A stretch of 64,000 bases of DNA from Arthrinium phaeospermum (taxonomy: Eukaryota; Ascomycota; Sordariomycetes; Amphisphaeriales; Apiosporaceae), in the NCBI GenBank assembly GCA_006503535.1, contig QYRS01000008.1, positions 1,426,001-1,490,000 on the forward strand. Direction: 5' to 3'. The translations under genes were made by a program, and so were the position numbers. Of this stretch, positions 48,012 to 60,123 are shown in pieces (the stretch's first letter is position 1; every line of letters starts with the position of its first letter). The notes under the pieces are model-generated. The model did not search any database, had not been told where the DNA came from, and saw nothing but the letters and a program-made list of their open reading frames with translations.

Positions 48012-48491
48012 TTACAACTTGTCGGCAGCACCCTTGGCCTTGCCTGCGGCTTCTTGTGCGGTGCCCTTGGCCTCGCCCTTCAGCTCTTCCGACTTGCCGG
48101 ATGCCTTGCCCTTCAGCTCCTCGGTCTTGCCAGCGGCCTGGCCCTTGACCTGCTCGGCGGTACCCTTGACCTTGCCGGCGATGTTGGTATCCTTGGCTTT
48201 TGAGGCGGCGTTCTCTGCAAATAAGAAAGGGAAGGTTAGCAATCGGCAACTTAGACTAGGTAGAGAAGCGGAAAATAGCTTCTTCCATTGGTAACACATA
48301 CGAGCAGCGTCAATACCATCCACGATCTTGTCCGACACGGTGCGGTCGGCCTGCTTCAGGGTGTCCTTGGTAGCCTCGACAGGGTTCTTCTGCAGACGGG
48401 CGGCAACGCTGAAGGAACGGGGGGCCTGAGTCATGACGGACCGCGAGGTCATGGCCATGCGGCTGGTAACGGTCTTGGTGAGGAACGACAT
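48012..48491 (-). CDS. Small mitochondrial LEA/CsbD-like protein
   Basis: Minus-strand exons are 48491-48302 and 48214-48012, encoding 130 residues. The 87-bp intron has a GTATGT donor and TTTGCAG acceptor. Reading through it would insert a hydrophobic stretch that breaks the repeat pattern. The first 35 residues are rich in Arg, Ser, Met and Thr without acids (SRMAMTSRSVMTQAPRSFS), a probable mitochondrial presequence. The mature part is a Lys/Ala/Gly/Glu amphipathic repeat: KVKGTAEQVKGQAAGKTEELKG-type 11-mers recur about five times, as in late-embryogenesis-abundant and CsbD-like stress proteins. Such proteins protect membranes and enzymes during desiccation or heat; the role here is inferred from composition. 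The start has no competing upstream ATG. Confidence 0.8.
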   Translation of the reverse strand: MSFLTKTVTSRMAMTSRSVMTQAPRSFSVAARLQKNPVEATKDTLKQADRTVSDKIVDGIDAARMCYQWKKLFSASLPSLSCRLLTFPFLFAENAASKAKDTNIAGKVKGTAEQVKGQAAGKTEELKGKASGKSEELKGEAKGTAQEAAGKAKGAADKL

Positions 48492-51400
48492 GTTGATTGA
48501 TCGGTTTGGTTGGTGGTGACTTGGGATAGTGTATTAAATTAGGTTGGTCTGATTGATGGATGGATTGATTGATTCCACGATGAGTTGCTTTTGTAGTAGA
48601 GGTTTTTATTTCTGAATGGCAACTCCAAAGAAAGCCGTACGTTGAAAGAGACAGAGAAGCTCATATATGGCTGGATCAGCTGCTTCCATCAGCGATGATG
48701 CTCTATGATGTCACGCTTGTGAAAGAAGCCCCAGAAAGCCGAGCTGGGCACTCACTGGGGGACGCTTCATTGCGGGGTAGAGCTGCCGATGGCATGCCCG
48801 TCCCGCAATTCAGTTCCACCTACTGCCGCCCACCAAAAGCATCGTCAAGATCGATTGATGGGTACTTTTTGACAGGAGCGGCAGAGCTGGATTACCATTG
48901 CCTTAGGTGGTCTTGGAGATGGACGACATGTTGATTGCGTGGATCGAACATGCATCTTTACATATAACACCCCATAGTATTGGAAAGCTCTAGAAGGCTG
49001 CCCATTGGACCCGGGCGAGCAAAGCTCTACGATGTGACTGTTGCTCCACAATCCTCGTTCCCACGTACCTGCCACTTACATGTACGTTACCCGGAGCATT
49101 TGCTTCGGGATTGTGACACAATGACGCAAACTACATCATCAGCCGCACTCTTAGTTACGTTACCCATCTGCACCCTGATGGCTGGGTTCTGGCCCAGAAA
49201 GTCACCAGATTCTTCTTTGTCGTGACTTACCCGGTTGGCCTCCGATCTGTAACCTGATGAGGCTCGATCCAAAAACGGTGACATGTGGGAACCAGTTGCC
49301 GTGCCTCACAAAGTAGGTACTGACTTGCTCAACGTCTTCTCCCGCTTCTTTCTGCACACAACTTGTCTTGAGATATATCTAAGACATTGAGCATATTCAT
49401 CTATCCGCTCGTCAATATTGAATATTCTGCCTGGATTGGCAGTGCAGATCGACATTGACGCAGGCCAGACGGACGGCCTGATCCGAGCGACTGACACCAT
49501 CTGTCACGCCGCGTCCAGGCGCTCTCGATCTTCCCGCGCAAAGACTTTGTCGTTCACAATATCTCGGGCCCTCGGGTGGCTTTGCGACATCCATGCATTT
49601 GGGCGATCGGGTAGGTTGCATAGGGCATCCCCACGGGGCCCGGGTTTTAAGCTTTCATGAGAAAGTCCATGTCTCTGGAAATCCCGTGGAGCACGTCCGG
49701 CTCACTGCAGATGCCGATCTGGAGAACTCAACGAGACGACAACGACATATCCCATAGCACGGCCAGGAATTTAAGTTGAACCCTTAAAGGTGTGATCAAG
49801 TTTCCGGTTCCAGTTTCCCGAGCGCTTGTCCGCAGCATCAGTCCCTGACGGGACCGGACCGATCCACCCGTTCTGTGCTCGGGCCAGTGTGTTTGAAAAT
49901 GGGCAATCTCATGCCATGTCATATATTGTGCAACCCTTCTGGTAGCTTAATTTGATGGGTCAGCTGGCTCTGTGCCTGTCTGGGAGATATGGTCGGTAAT
50001 AACTGCGTCGGTTTATGCGTAGTCTTGAGAAGCTGGCGATGCAACTTCCCTAGAATCATCATCAACTAACTGCGAGTTTCGACCATGGTAGAGTAGGTAA
50101 CTTTGTGGCAGACCATAAGATACTGAGGCCAAGGACTTGATCCCAATGCGTGCGACTTGAGTTGAAGGACAATGCAAGCAAGCAGGTCTGAGGAACCCGT
50201 GCAAGGAAACCTTTGTTTAAAAGGCTGCCTCTGGCGGGAAGAAGACGTATGCCTAGTGACTCGACTGTGCTCCTTACAACGAGTGAACGTCTCTCTTTGT
50301 GATTAGTTTGCAGTCTCTCCGAAGGAGATGGGGGTTGAGAGGTTTAGATGGGCAAACCGATGTGCTTGGGGGTAAATACTGTACCAACTCCCGTTGGTAG
50401 GTATAGTTACATCTCATTTAAAGAATCTGTGTCTGTCTCTTAGACATAAGCTTCTCGAGGGTGCCCTGGACAGTGCACCCTGCCACTTGTGAACTACTTG
50501 GTGCCCAAGTTGCAAAATGACTGCTTTCCTCTATGGGACACGAACGCGGATTCACCCGGGGTTATCGATACCCTCTGTGTCTGAGTAATCGTAATATATA
50601 GCCGTCAACCTGGTTAGACACAACAAATGTGACTATGGAGTGCCCCCAGGCGTCCGGAACGCGGATAGCCCTTTTTCGTTGCCGCGCGCAAAGAAGAAAG
50701 TAAGATGTCATGAACTGTTCAAAATCTGTAATTTTTCTTCTGACCAAGTGAGAACAATACGCTGCAGAACGCAATTTGTTTGTTTGCCTTACGACTTTCA
50801 AAGTAACCACTTGTCGATATCTTGCTTATTGCTTGTGGGCAGGGGTGATCTTTGTTAAGCCTTTGGCTTGGGGAAGAAATATAGTAGAAGAAGGAAGGTG
50901 GAGAACAACCCTACACTGTCCGGTGCATTGGATTGGAGGGGATAACTGTTTGTCTACTTTTCAGAGCAGAGATATAGTAAGAGCTCTTTGCCCGATCTGC
51001 AGCTGAGTGAGCTGCAGATCTTTTTGGGTTGTATGAAGATCGTGGCGGCAGGATCTCTATATTTAGTACGCGGTTTCGTTATTCAACTTTCAGTTCCAGG
51101 TAAGCGACGAACGGCAGGATCGAGATCCTATACAAAGCTCTGGTTACCCAAGTGTATAATCAAGATGGGTGGGTGTTTACATGTGCCCTGGCCTGCCCCC
51201 ACGTAGAAGGACCCTTAACCCAGATTGTGGGATCACCGGTTGATTTGTTCATCACACGCCACTCTCGTGCACTTCATATACTCCCGTGGTGTGTTCATGG
51301 GACGTGATTGGGTACGAGCTTCAATGAAGGGTCAAGTTGACACAGTAATATCGGTGTATAAGGCAGTATTTATGGTAAGTGGCCTCAACGATCGAATGCA

Positions 51401-53480
51401 CTCGTACTGATAAATGGGGGCCACCTGCCGAGTAAAGGGTGATGATGAAGTCATAGGAGTATGCTTCCTGATCCAAGACAAGGGTTCGCAATCTAAATGA
51501 GTCTGACCTGCACACTAGCATGACATAGTCGAGGGGGCCAAGGGTTCTCCTGGTGGGAAGGAGTGGACAAATGGGGATCTCTGATTGGCAGAACGATAAG
51601 AAAAAGGGGGAAAGAGTGCAGTACTGTACAAGGGAGTATAGGCCCAAGGTTTTGAAACCTGCATGGGTAAGGAGCCTGGGAGGATTTTCCGTGATCCTTC
51701 GCGGGCATCCTCCGGGACGGGTTGAAGCGACGGAGAGGAGGAATGGGTGGAAATATGGAGCCCACCGTCATTTTCCTCTATTGGCATCTTACCTTGAGCA
51801 GTGTCTCTCGATTAAGCATTGCTGGCAGGCTTCGGTCGCGAGAGCTGATAAGAGCCAAGCAGTGATGGACGTAAGCAGTTTGGAAAAGGAGGAATAGGGG
51901 AAGTTCGCATCTATCACGTACATTGATGATTGATTTCAGCTGTTTGCATGAGGTAACGTGTCAAAAAAAGAGCTAGGCTACATGGCGTTAGTTACCAGTG
52001 GCTCTCTCCTCTATTCTTAGATGCGGCGGGTCCATCCATAACGGCGATCGCACTAATGGCATGGCCTACTGCAGAAGGTTAACTCCGAGTCTCTCCGAGC
52101 CCCAAGAACCATTCATTCATTGCCTCAATTTGGGGCAACGTCCCACCATCCCCCGTCACTTTCTGTCAAACATTAATGATGCTGACATGGCCAATCGTCT
52201 TCCATTGCGATTCGCAACATTTGATCATGAGTTGAGCGCAGCTCTCAGTAAGAGGCGATGTAAGTAAGACAGACGGCTGCCGACAAGTGATTCAGCTCAG
52301 TAAGCCAAGCCCGAGGCGACACGGCTGGCGTCAGCTCCTCTTACTACTGATGGGTGCGCCTTGGGGTCTGGATGTTTCAGCCAGTTGGTGGCTTTCCTGT
52401 GACGTCTGTTTGCTCTGAAGCCTCACCAGTTGGCCCGCCTACTGCCATCTATGTGACTGGCCGTGCAGATAATGCCTTGCTCGTGGGCTTGTTGGTTCTA
52501 CGAATTAACCTGGCCTAGCGAAAAGGAACTATCCGGCCCATCACATCACACCCTGGTACGCGGCCCCCCGCAGAACCGCAGCCTCGATTGAGGCACAGTA
52601 ATCAGCGCCGCGCACGATTACGCAAAGTGGTCGATTTGCCCAAGGATGTCGGCGAACTAGGCATGATGCCGCTTGGTCGTTTGTTTCGTCCAGAGTGCCT
52701 GTCTCCAGGTTTTGTTTCCTTTTCGCCCTTTCACTGCTTAGATCAGTCCGGCCAGCTACCCGTCTTCGGGCTCGAACTGCTGGAAAGAGTTCCCGCACTA
52801 AGGAACGGTCCCCCCACTGCAACCCACCAACACCGCACCCAACGACGAGAATTGGGGATCCGAACCCCTGAACGGGATATGCAGCATGTCGTTATCAGGG
52901 CCAGCTTGAATCGCGGGATACCGCTCAGATTAGAAACAAAAAACGGGTTCCATCTATCTAGAACCAACACCCAGTCCAGTCCTGGCTGCACTTTGCTGAC
53001 TAGCATGACTTGCGGGAGTGGACACCATAGCCCAAAAAGCAATTAATCAGAGAACGATCAGCCATGATCAACGTGCAGGATTCCAAACTGGGGGCTTCTT
53101 TTGGGCAATGAACCTCAAACCGATGGCTTCAACTCGCCCAGTAAGACGTACGCTGAAGAGTGACGTCCCCCTGCCAAGCTGGTGGGCGCCTGCGATCGGC
53201 AACGCGTTTCCTTACCGAAGCTGCCGTGCTGGGAAGCCACAGAGGGGGGCTAAGATACAGATACCAACGTCCAAGACGCGCGGCTACCTGAGCAGCTGCC
53301 ATGAGTACATATATGACTGGCCTCGAGCCCGAGTGTATCCTAATACTCCCAGCAGACCAACAAGATCCATAGAGCATAAGATAAATAGCCCAAGCTTCCC
53401 TTCTGTCCATCAGCCTTTGTTTATACTCTTCACCCTCTTTACTTCCTTCGTATCAAGCGCATTTTCCATCTTTTTTCAAT
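48492..53480. other. Gene-poor spacer, 5.0 kb
   Basis: No supportable gene. Short frames only, none over about 150 codons and none with domain character. Features seen are a perfect hairpin at 50994, a tRNA-like B-box on the minus strand near 52853-52870, and a TATA-like GATAAATA at 53380, about 94 bp before the next gene's ATG. Confidence 0.5.
50994..51020. repeat. Perfect 11-bp hairpin followed by a T run
   Basis: GATCTGCAGCT pairs with AGCTGCAGATC across a 5-base loop (GAGTG), followed directly by five T. No gene adjoins it. Confidence 0.9.
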
Positions 53481-54206
53481 ATGAAGTTCACCGGACTCGT
53501 CGTTTCCTTCTTGGTGGCATACGCCCAGGCTGAACTGCCTTACAACCTCCGGGATACCTCTGGCTGTAAGTTCGAAGACTTGACCGCCCGCACCCTGTCC
53601 TCAAGAAACGTGTGCTGACGATGAATGAACAGCCCACGCCCAAGGGGTAGCCGAGCCTCGCCACTTCTCCAAGACATACGATGGACAGCACCACGGAGCA
53701 ACAGGAACGGGAGGATTCCCCCACCACAGCCGCCCCCGCCCTACTGGTACAGGCCGCCACCACCGCCCTTCCAGCTCGGCTCCTCCCCACGGCGCGTACC
53801 CGACGAACTTCGAGGGGCCGCTGCCCGGCCACGGCGGCATCGCCAAGTCGGACAACGGGGATGGGAAAGCTTGGGGTCCCAACCCAGGTCAATTCCCTCC
53901 CCCTCCGGGCGCATGGCCGCCGGTGGGTAAGGGCAAGGGCCATGGCCACGGCACCGGCCTGTCCCTCCCGCCCTGGCCGCTCCCCACGGGTGGTTTCCCC
54001 CACCCGCCCGGTGGTAGTGCTCAGCCGCCCAAGTGGCCCAAGTCGACCTTGAGCACCCGCACCGTGTCTCGATCGCACTCCCAGAGCGGCGTGGTAAGTG
54101 CAGTGCCCCTTCCCTGTAACATCTGCCGCGAAGGTGTTCCCAACTGACTGTTTACTAGGCCAAGCCGACTGGGCCGGTCAAGCCATATGAGCAGGATGAC
54201 GAGTAG
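53481..54206 (+). CDS. Secreted, cysteine-free Pro/Gly/His-rich protein
   Basis: Three exons, 53481-53565, 53633-54093 and 54159-54206, encode 197 residues; both introns (67 and 65 bp) have good donors, GCTGAC or ACTGAC branches, and compatible phase. The start MKFTGLVVSFLVAYAQA is a clear signal peptide. The mature chain has no Cys and is dominated by Pro, Gly, His and Ser: GQHHGATGTGGFPHH, PPPPGAWPPVGKGKGHGHG, PPWPLPTGGFPHPPGG, then a Ser/Thr/Arg stretch and an acidic end (YEQDDE). No catalytic motif is seen, and there are no KR processing sites, arguing against a fungal ribosomal-peptide precursor. It may be a wall-associated or effector-like protein; His-rich segments could bind metal. 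Function unknown. Confidence 0.78.
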
Positions 54207-56214
54207 ATTGCCGGTTGACGGGCGACTTCTGTGAGCCGCCTCCAAGTGAGGCGCATTGGGCACCACTCGCGTATCAGGGTGTTCTCATTTTCTTCTTTTC
54301 TCTTTTCTTTTTTTGCCGGTTGATCTGCTCAGCCGATTAGGGTCTCGAATTTTGGATTGGTGCATAGCGGTCGTTACATGTACGATATGTATCATACATA
54401 GAGTGGTCGAAAAGGGGCGGCTTGGTCAGTCTTGTATTTCCAGAAGCTCAGTCTAGAAAGAAAGAGCGGGTATCTAGAGGAAAGATCAAGGCACAAAGAC
54501 ATTTAGATTGAACTACACGCTTTTACCCCATTTTTCCGCGTTGATTGGGCTGCTCTTGCACATCTGATGAACTTGCATTGGGACGGGCAGATCGCTGCTA
54601 GTTGTGACAATGACAAGTCTCAGTGATGACCATTACTGATGCGCGATAGGAACTACGAACCGTGAGGATCCATAGCTTGGTTCCGTGCCCATTTGACGTG
54701 AAGTAAAACGCTTGACAAACCTATTGAGCGAAAGGCTCGGTATTTGGGCCAGAGGCCGCCTGCAAGCCAGCCGGCGTATTGTTCTTCTGACTCTGCAAAG
54801 GAACACGATTTGGATTTCAATGCATTCCAGTAGGAGCCCGGAGTCACAAGATCGTTGCGTTGAAACCAAGCCGGGTGGCGGGGCACACATTTGTACGCCC
54901 AAGTTGAAACCCCTATGTACAAGTCAGGATGGCGATTGAGTTCAGTAAGTAGTCAGAGATCCAGAAAACGGGAATGAACCATCACACGGCCCGCCGTTGA
55001 AGCAGAAGACGGGACGAGGATGATCCCGACGGCGAGGTTTGACTTCTGCAACGGTTGGGCCGTTGGAGGGCAATTGGCAGCTTGACTTGGCAGCAGACGG
55101 GTTGCTACTGGCTGACTGGTAAGCTGGTTTCCCTGTCAGCTTGTCAAGCTGCCGCGCAAGCACGTCGGACTTTAGGGACACAGCCGCCTCGCCAGCCGGA
55201 TTATATGTAGGTAGTAATCCAAATAAAGTATCAGAATCCACACATCCCGGCCGGTTCGTCTGTGCTAGTTGATCGAACAAGATCATCTGCAGTCATCCCA
55301 ATTGTGTGTGCTCGATGCCGCAAGCAGCAAGCAAGCAAGCATTTTGAATCTGAATTTCTGTAGCGTCGTTTTTTGTTAGTGCCCAGAGAACGGTCAAACG
55401 ATGAAAAAAGGGTTCGCTGGCCGGTCCATTCCTATTAAGCTTAAAGTGGCACAGATGCTCTTGCGTGTGTCGCGACCCGTTTCAAATACGAAGTTGCCGT
55501 CCAACCCTCTAACGCCGTGTACTGGGGGCGCAGTCATACGTCAGACGTCTGCCAATCCCATTTTCCAGCCTACCAACGGCCTTGCACGCTCCAACACGAG
55601 GGAAGGAAAAGCGGGAACTGCACACATCATCACCCAGATTCTTTCTTGCAGACGATCCGGGCAGCGCTTTTTGCTGGAGCAAAGAGGGTTCTGGGCGAGT
55701 TTCCCCGGCTTTCCCTCTCGTTACGGTGCCGCGCGTATCACTGGGCTGTGCTGGATTTCGCAATTGGCAGGGCTGGCTGGGCTGGGGCGGCGGCCCAGAG
55801 CCAGATCGGTTTTGGGATCTACAATTCCATTTCCCACCATGTGCAGCCGCCCAATGATCAGATCAGGATGCAGACCCGGGTTTCAACATTAGGCACACAA
55901 CCATCTTCCTTCCTGCGTCTTCCTTTCCTCTTAAACCTGTCTTCGTCCCACCTTGAAATTGTTACTTGCATCTACCATAGATTTCTTCATCTTGCTTTAT
56001 ACTCTACTATACCGAACCTGACGATAGCCAATTCCATTTGAACGCCCAAGTCGCTCGTTTTGAATCGTCAATCCAACCAAGAAAGACCAACAGTGCCGTC
56101 AGCTACTTGCTTCTTTGTCGTTGATCCAGTAGCTCCGTTCGATCCGAGACCTTTTTAGCAAGACACAGCTTGCTCACTCACCCAAACCACCAACCAAAGT
56201 CAACAAACGACGTC
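54207..56214. other. Intergenic, 2.0 kb
   Basis: It holds the 3' UTR of the secreted-protein gene and the promoter of the CFEM gene. Frames up to 174 codons (55517-56041) overlap in several registers and have no protein character. The last 300 bases are C/T- and CA-rich, leader-like. Confidence 0.55.
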
Positions 56215-56827
56215 ATGCAGATTTCCCATTTCGCCCTGTCGCTATTTGCTGCAGCCGCAGCCGCCCAGTCGTCGGCCGGCAACTCGACCTCGTCCGACCT
56301 CTCGTCCGTTGTAGCGCAGCTTCCCCAGTGCGCCCTAAAGTGCTACCGGGACCAAGCGACCGACGTCGGCTGCTCGCCGGGCGATTTTAGCTGCGTCTGT
56401 GGACCCAAGCGTCAGGACTTCCTCAAGGGCATCGGCTTCTGCATTGCCATTAGCAGCGGTTGCGACAAAGCAGATGTGGACAGTACGTTTTCCCCCTTCT
56501 TTCTTTCTCTGCCCCGTATCTTTTTCTTCTACTGTGCTATGGCATATGCGAAGGCGATATGCCGCTTTATTGGTGGTAATCTCTAAACATCATCAACCTG
56601 TTACTGACATATGATTACCTCCAGAGCTCCAAGACCTGGCGCCCAAGATTTGCCAGAGCGTCTCCGAAAACCCTTCGCCGTCCGAGGTCGCCAAAGCCTC
56701 CGCCGCCGTGACCTCGGCCGTTGGCGCCGCCGCCCCAACCCAATCGGACGAGAGCGCCGCGATGCGACCCGAAGTGGGCTATGGCTTCATGGGTGCTGCT
56801 GCTGCCCTGGCGGCACTGGCCTTGTAA
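56215..56827 (+). CDS. CFEM-domain, probably GPI-anchored cell-surface protein
   Basis: Exons 56215-56482 and 56625-56827 encode 156 residues; the 142-bp intron has GTACGT and CCTCCAG signals. The signal peptide is MQISHFALSLFAAAAAAQS. The CFEM domain carries eight Cys in the usual order (QCALKC, VGC, FSCVCG, GFC, SGC, then KICQSVS after the splice), and the family's Asp lies in the SPGDFSCVC segment. A short Ala/Ser/Thr-rich stalk precedes a hydrophobic tail (GYGFMGAAAALAALAL) suited to GPI anchoring. CFEM proteins in fungi act in haem or iron capture, wall structure or host interaction. The aspartate in the SPGDFS context would suit haem binding, but this is inference. Confidence 0.9.
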
Positions 56828-59800
56828 AACTAGGTCGTGCTAACTCACTGCACATCAATTTGTTTTTCTACGGCATCGCATTATGGAATTTCTGGGCGCA
56901 TCACACGGAAGGATTAGGATACCATTCCGTAACTGGGGGCTTTTAATGATCGGCGCAAAGGGATGCATACCATTAGACTGGCGGGACCCGTCGTCGACGT
57001 CGTTACCACGGCTTACTGCTGCACATAGATGGGCAAAGGGCACCGGGGCATTTGATTTGGGATCTCCATCCGGATAGCAACTTGGGGGAACAGGGTTATG
57101 AGGCGATGAGGTTGGGACCTAATGAGGGCATATAGGTTCGAGATGGATACCCAAATTATCGGCATCGTCCGGTCCTTAACTACACAGTCCATATTCGCTC
57201 TTGTAGCGGGATATACAATAACGAACACTTAACATTATTATAAGTTCCACAACTCTGCCCAGTGTAGGGCGTCTGGTGCATCGACTGGCAAATGACTACC
57301 TTCGTCGTTACTCTCCGTGTATATGTTTCTCTCCCTCGGCCCCTCCCTCAGACATGTGTAGCCGGCTGTGGATTCAACCTCATCAACATCCGGCGAGGGC
57401 GATGGCAGCTGCATAAGAATCAAAGTAAGCATAACGTAAAATGCAGAAGCGCCAAGTCAAACTGCTAACGCCAAGTCTCCCATTGAGGAAGTATTGACGT
57501 AGATGCTCGACAGATTGGGAGTCTTGACAGATGGGAATTGTCCATGCAAGCTTCACGGTGCCTGTGGGATTTCCGAAACGCTGTCAGGCATAGTGGGTTC
57601 GAGTGACAAGCAATTGCCAAGGGACGAAGCCTGGGGATTTGAGGAGGATTATTTGGTGGTATTCAAGGTCCACTCTTGACATGGATTCATCCCCATCCAT
57701 CCCGTTGCCAAGCATATACTTACTTGTACACGGAGCTCAGCTATAGGACCAGATTGGCTCAGTGGTCTGCTAACAAATAATGTAAAGGGGGTGGTAATGA
57801 GGAATACTTGAGTCTGTGGATATGAGTTCTGTAGGCCGTACCCTTGGAAGATATTCTGCCGGACAGCCTTAATATGAATCGAAAGAAAAGAAGAAAAAAA
57901 GAAAGAAAATAAAATTCACTGGATCTGCATTCGACTACACGCCTTTAGTGTGCTCCAATATTGAACAATCCAGCCAAGCCGTGAGTGAGATATTATGTTG
58001 TGATCTGCTGATACATTTCGCCGTCTAGCATCTTGTCTAACTCTTTGCTTGTCGTACCAATATGGCTTTGCTTACTATGTGGTCTATCCAGATTTATGCA
58101 GATGCATATATGAGCTGCAGCTACAGTGGACACAAAGTAGAAACCTCATGCCGGTTCATGTAATGACTGCTTCGAGTTCCACTGCCTCCGGGGCCTGTAT
58201 ACTCCCCCACCGTCGATTTCACCCCTTGTATCTGCATGATATGATTCAAAGTATAGATTCAACACCCATTTGTTGATATCTACGTCTTGCTGATGGTTAC
58301 AAAGCGAATCACAATAAGTATGGAGCCAGGGAATCGTGACTGTGGAAACGAAGCCCAGATGCTGCGGCCTGAACGTGCCCTTTTCTTGGAGATATCTTAC
58401 CTTCATATCATATATGGTTGGACTCTACCATTATTGTGTGAATGCAGGATTCTGGAATTTGACACGGTATTGGTCAACGAAAGGCGTGTTATTTATAATC
58501 AGACAAGACTATGACCCCGGGTGGCCGCATCGTCCTCTTGACTGGAAGCCGCAGCACAAGAGCCATGTCAAAGTCGATATGAAGCGGACTATCAGCCAGC
58601 TGGAAAAGGGGAGTCCTGGAGAACAAACATCAAAAGACAAACACAGAAGCGCAGCCAGGTAGTCGTGGCGGAGGTACATAAATCACACCTGGCTATCTTC
58701 TAGTAGTATTGCTCATCTGGGCCTCAGGGGATATAGGTCTGAGCTACATTTCGATGTTTCACGAGTATGTAGTTAAACGGGGGAACTCGTATGTTATAAT
58801 TCTAGTGGGAGGGGGTTCGAACAGCGTTGCGAGTGCGTACAACCATCAACGATCTATCCCCTCCTCCACCCCCTCTTCTGTTCTACAGTGGCTCAAATGG
58901 CCTAGGTGGCTCTATACTCAACGGGCTTTACATATTGCATTTGATCCCTGTCACAATTCGTAGGCTGCCAGGCTTCGTTGGTAGTAGTCGTGCAGGTCTG
59001 TAAGGAAAGGTCTCGGCTTGCTCTGTAATTAGCTTGTGTACCTTTGGTTACTGAAACTCGGCCCAGTCCGGTGCGTGTGTAGCAATTCATAGCCCGCGTC
59101 AGTTGACGGCCAAACGCGAAGAACGCCATCCTAGAATGCAGCAAGCCGGGTCAGTTAACCCCCTGGCTGTTAGGCCACGCCAAAGAGCAGACTGGAAGGT
59201 AGACTACAAGGCAGACTGTATTGAATTAGGCGCAGTTATAGTGGCACAGAAAAACCATATACATGAAGACATCCTAGCCGTGTCGAGGTTTTTACTTCCT
59301 TCTTCGCGCGATCTATAAGCTGATTTCCCTTACTTGTCGGCAACCAGGGAATAGCTATATTGTTTCCTTCCCTCCGAAGCGGGGTGGATCTCGCCGAGGT
59401 CCTTATTTCTACGGCTCCTCTGTTTCCCACGAAAACGTTCCTTGCCGAGCTGCTCACTGCGATGCGCACCGTCCAGTCATTGCTTGCTTTCGGTCTGCGG
59501 ATGAAAAGGGGCAGTGGCGCCAAAAATAGACCGAGGTCCACGAACACGACATCCGTCTCCAAGCCCGCCCTGGCCTTCCAATACACCTGTACAACTTCAA
59601 AAGAAGGCTTCAGCCTGCTGTCCGCACGCGGTGGAACCACCCCATTAGCACTGGGCCATGTCACCTGTTCTTCATCCAGAGCTGCAGTCGGCCCGGGCGT
59701 GGTTGCACGATCAAACTTCGCAAGAATTAGAAATAGAACCAGGCCTTACTTGTGATCTATTATTAGCTTGGCGAACTCGGCATATCATGGTTGATTGGGG

Positions 59801-60123
59801 CCAATTTGTGCATTGGCGGTTGATAAGGAGGGTTGGGGGCAGTATTGGTAGCACCAATGGCCTACGATTTTGGGGGTTCAGTGTGAGGTTGCACCGTTCG
59901 ATCACTGCCTTATCTATTAGAGAGTATGACCACTCTATTTTTAGCCAACAGGCGTGTACTTTCGGGGCTATTTTACATGCATCCCTTTTTCGACTTCATT
60001 ATGGCTGTGTATAGTGAAGGGCTGTTAATTAGTGCAAGCTTATCTTAAAAGCCCAACGTCCATGACACTCTACCATAATCAGGTATGGTAATCTAAATAA
60101 AACTGATTCAGGGCAGATCCACC
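56828..60123. other. Gene-poor spacer, 3.3 kb
   Basis: No complete gene can be supported. A coding-like stretch without start lies on the minus strand at 59340-59757. A purine run (AAAGAAAAGAAG-type) lies near 57880-57910. Confidence 0.5.
59340..59757 (-). other. Possible gene fragment without a start codon
   Basis: On the minus strand a frame is open from about 59757 to 59236. It begins with a hydrophobic run (GLVLFLILAKF) and continues with coding-like sequence such as FEVVQVYWKARAG and DVVFVDLGLFLAP. This stretch is more G/C-rich than its surroundings. There is no in-frame ATG and no recognised domain. A GTAAGG lies near 59332 that could be a donor. It may be a decayed or partial gene, or chance. 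Confidence 0.2.

Noticed and set aside
53488..54078. 196-codon antisense frame opposite the secreted-protein gene
   Set aside because: The sense strand has a signal peptide, two consistent introns and a stop; the antisense frame is Arg/Gly/Val-rich without features.
53481..54206. Secreted protein as a ribosomal-peptide (ustiloxin/dikaritin-type) precursor
   Set aside because: No repeated core peptides and no Lys-Arg cleavage sites between them; no modifying enzymes adjoin it.
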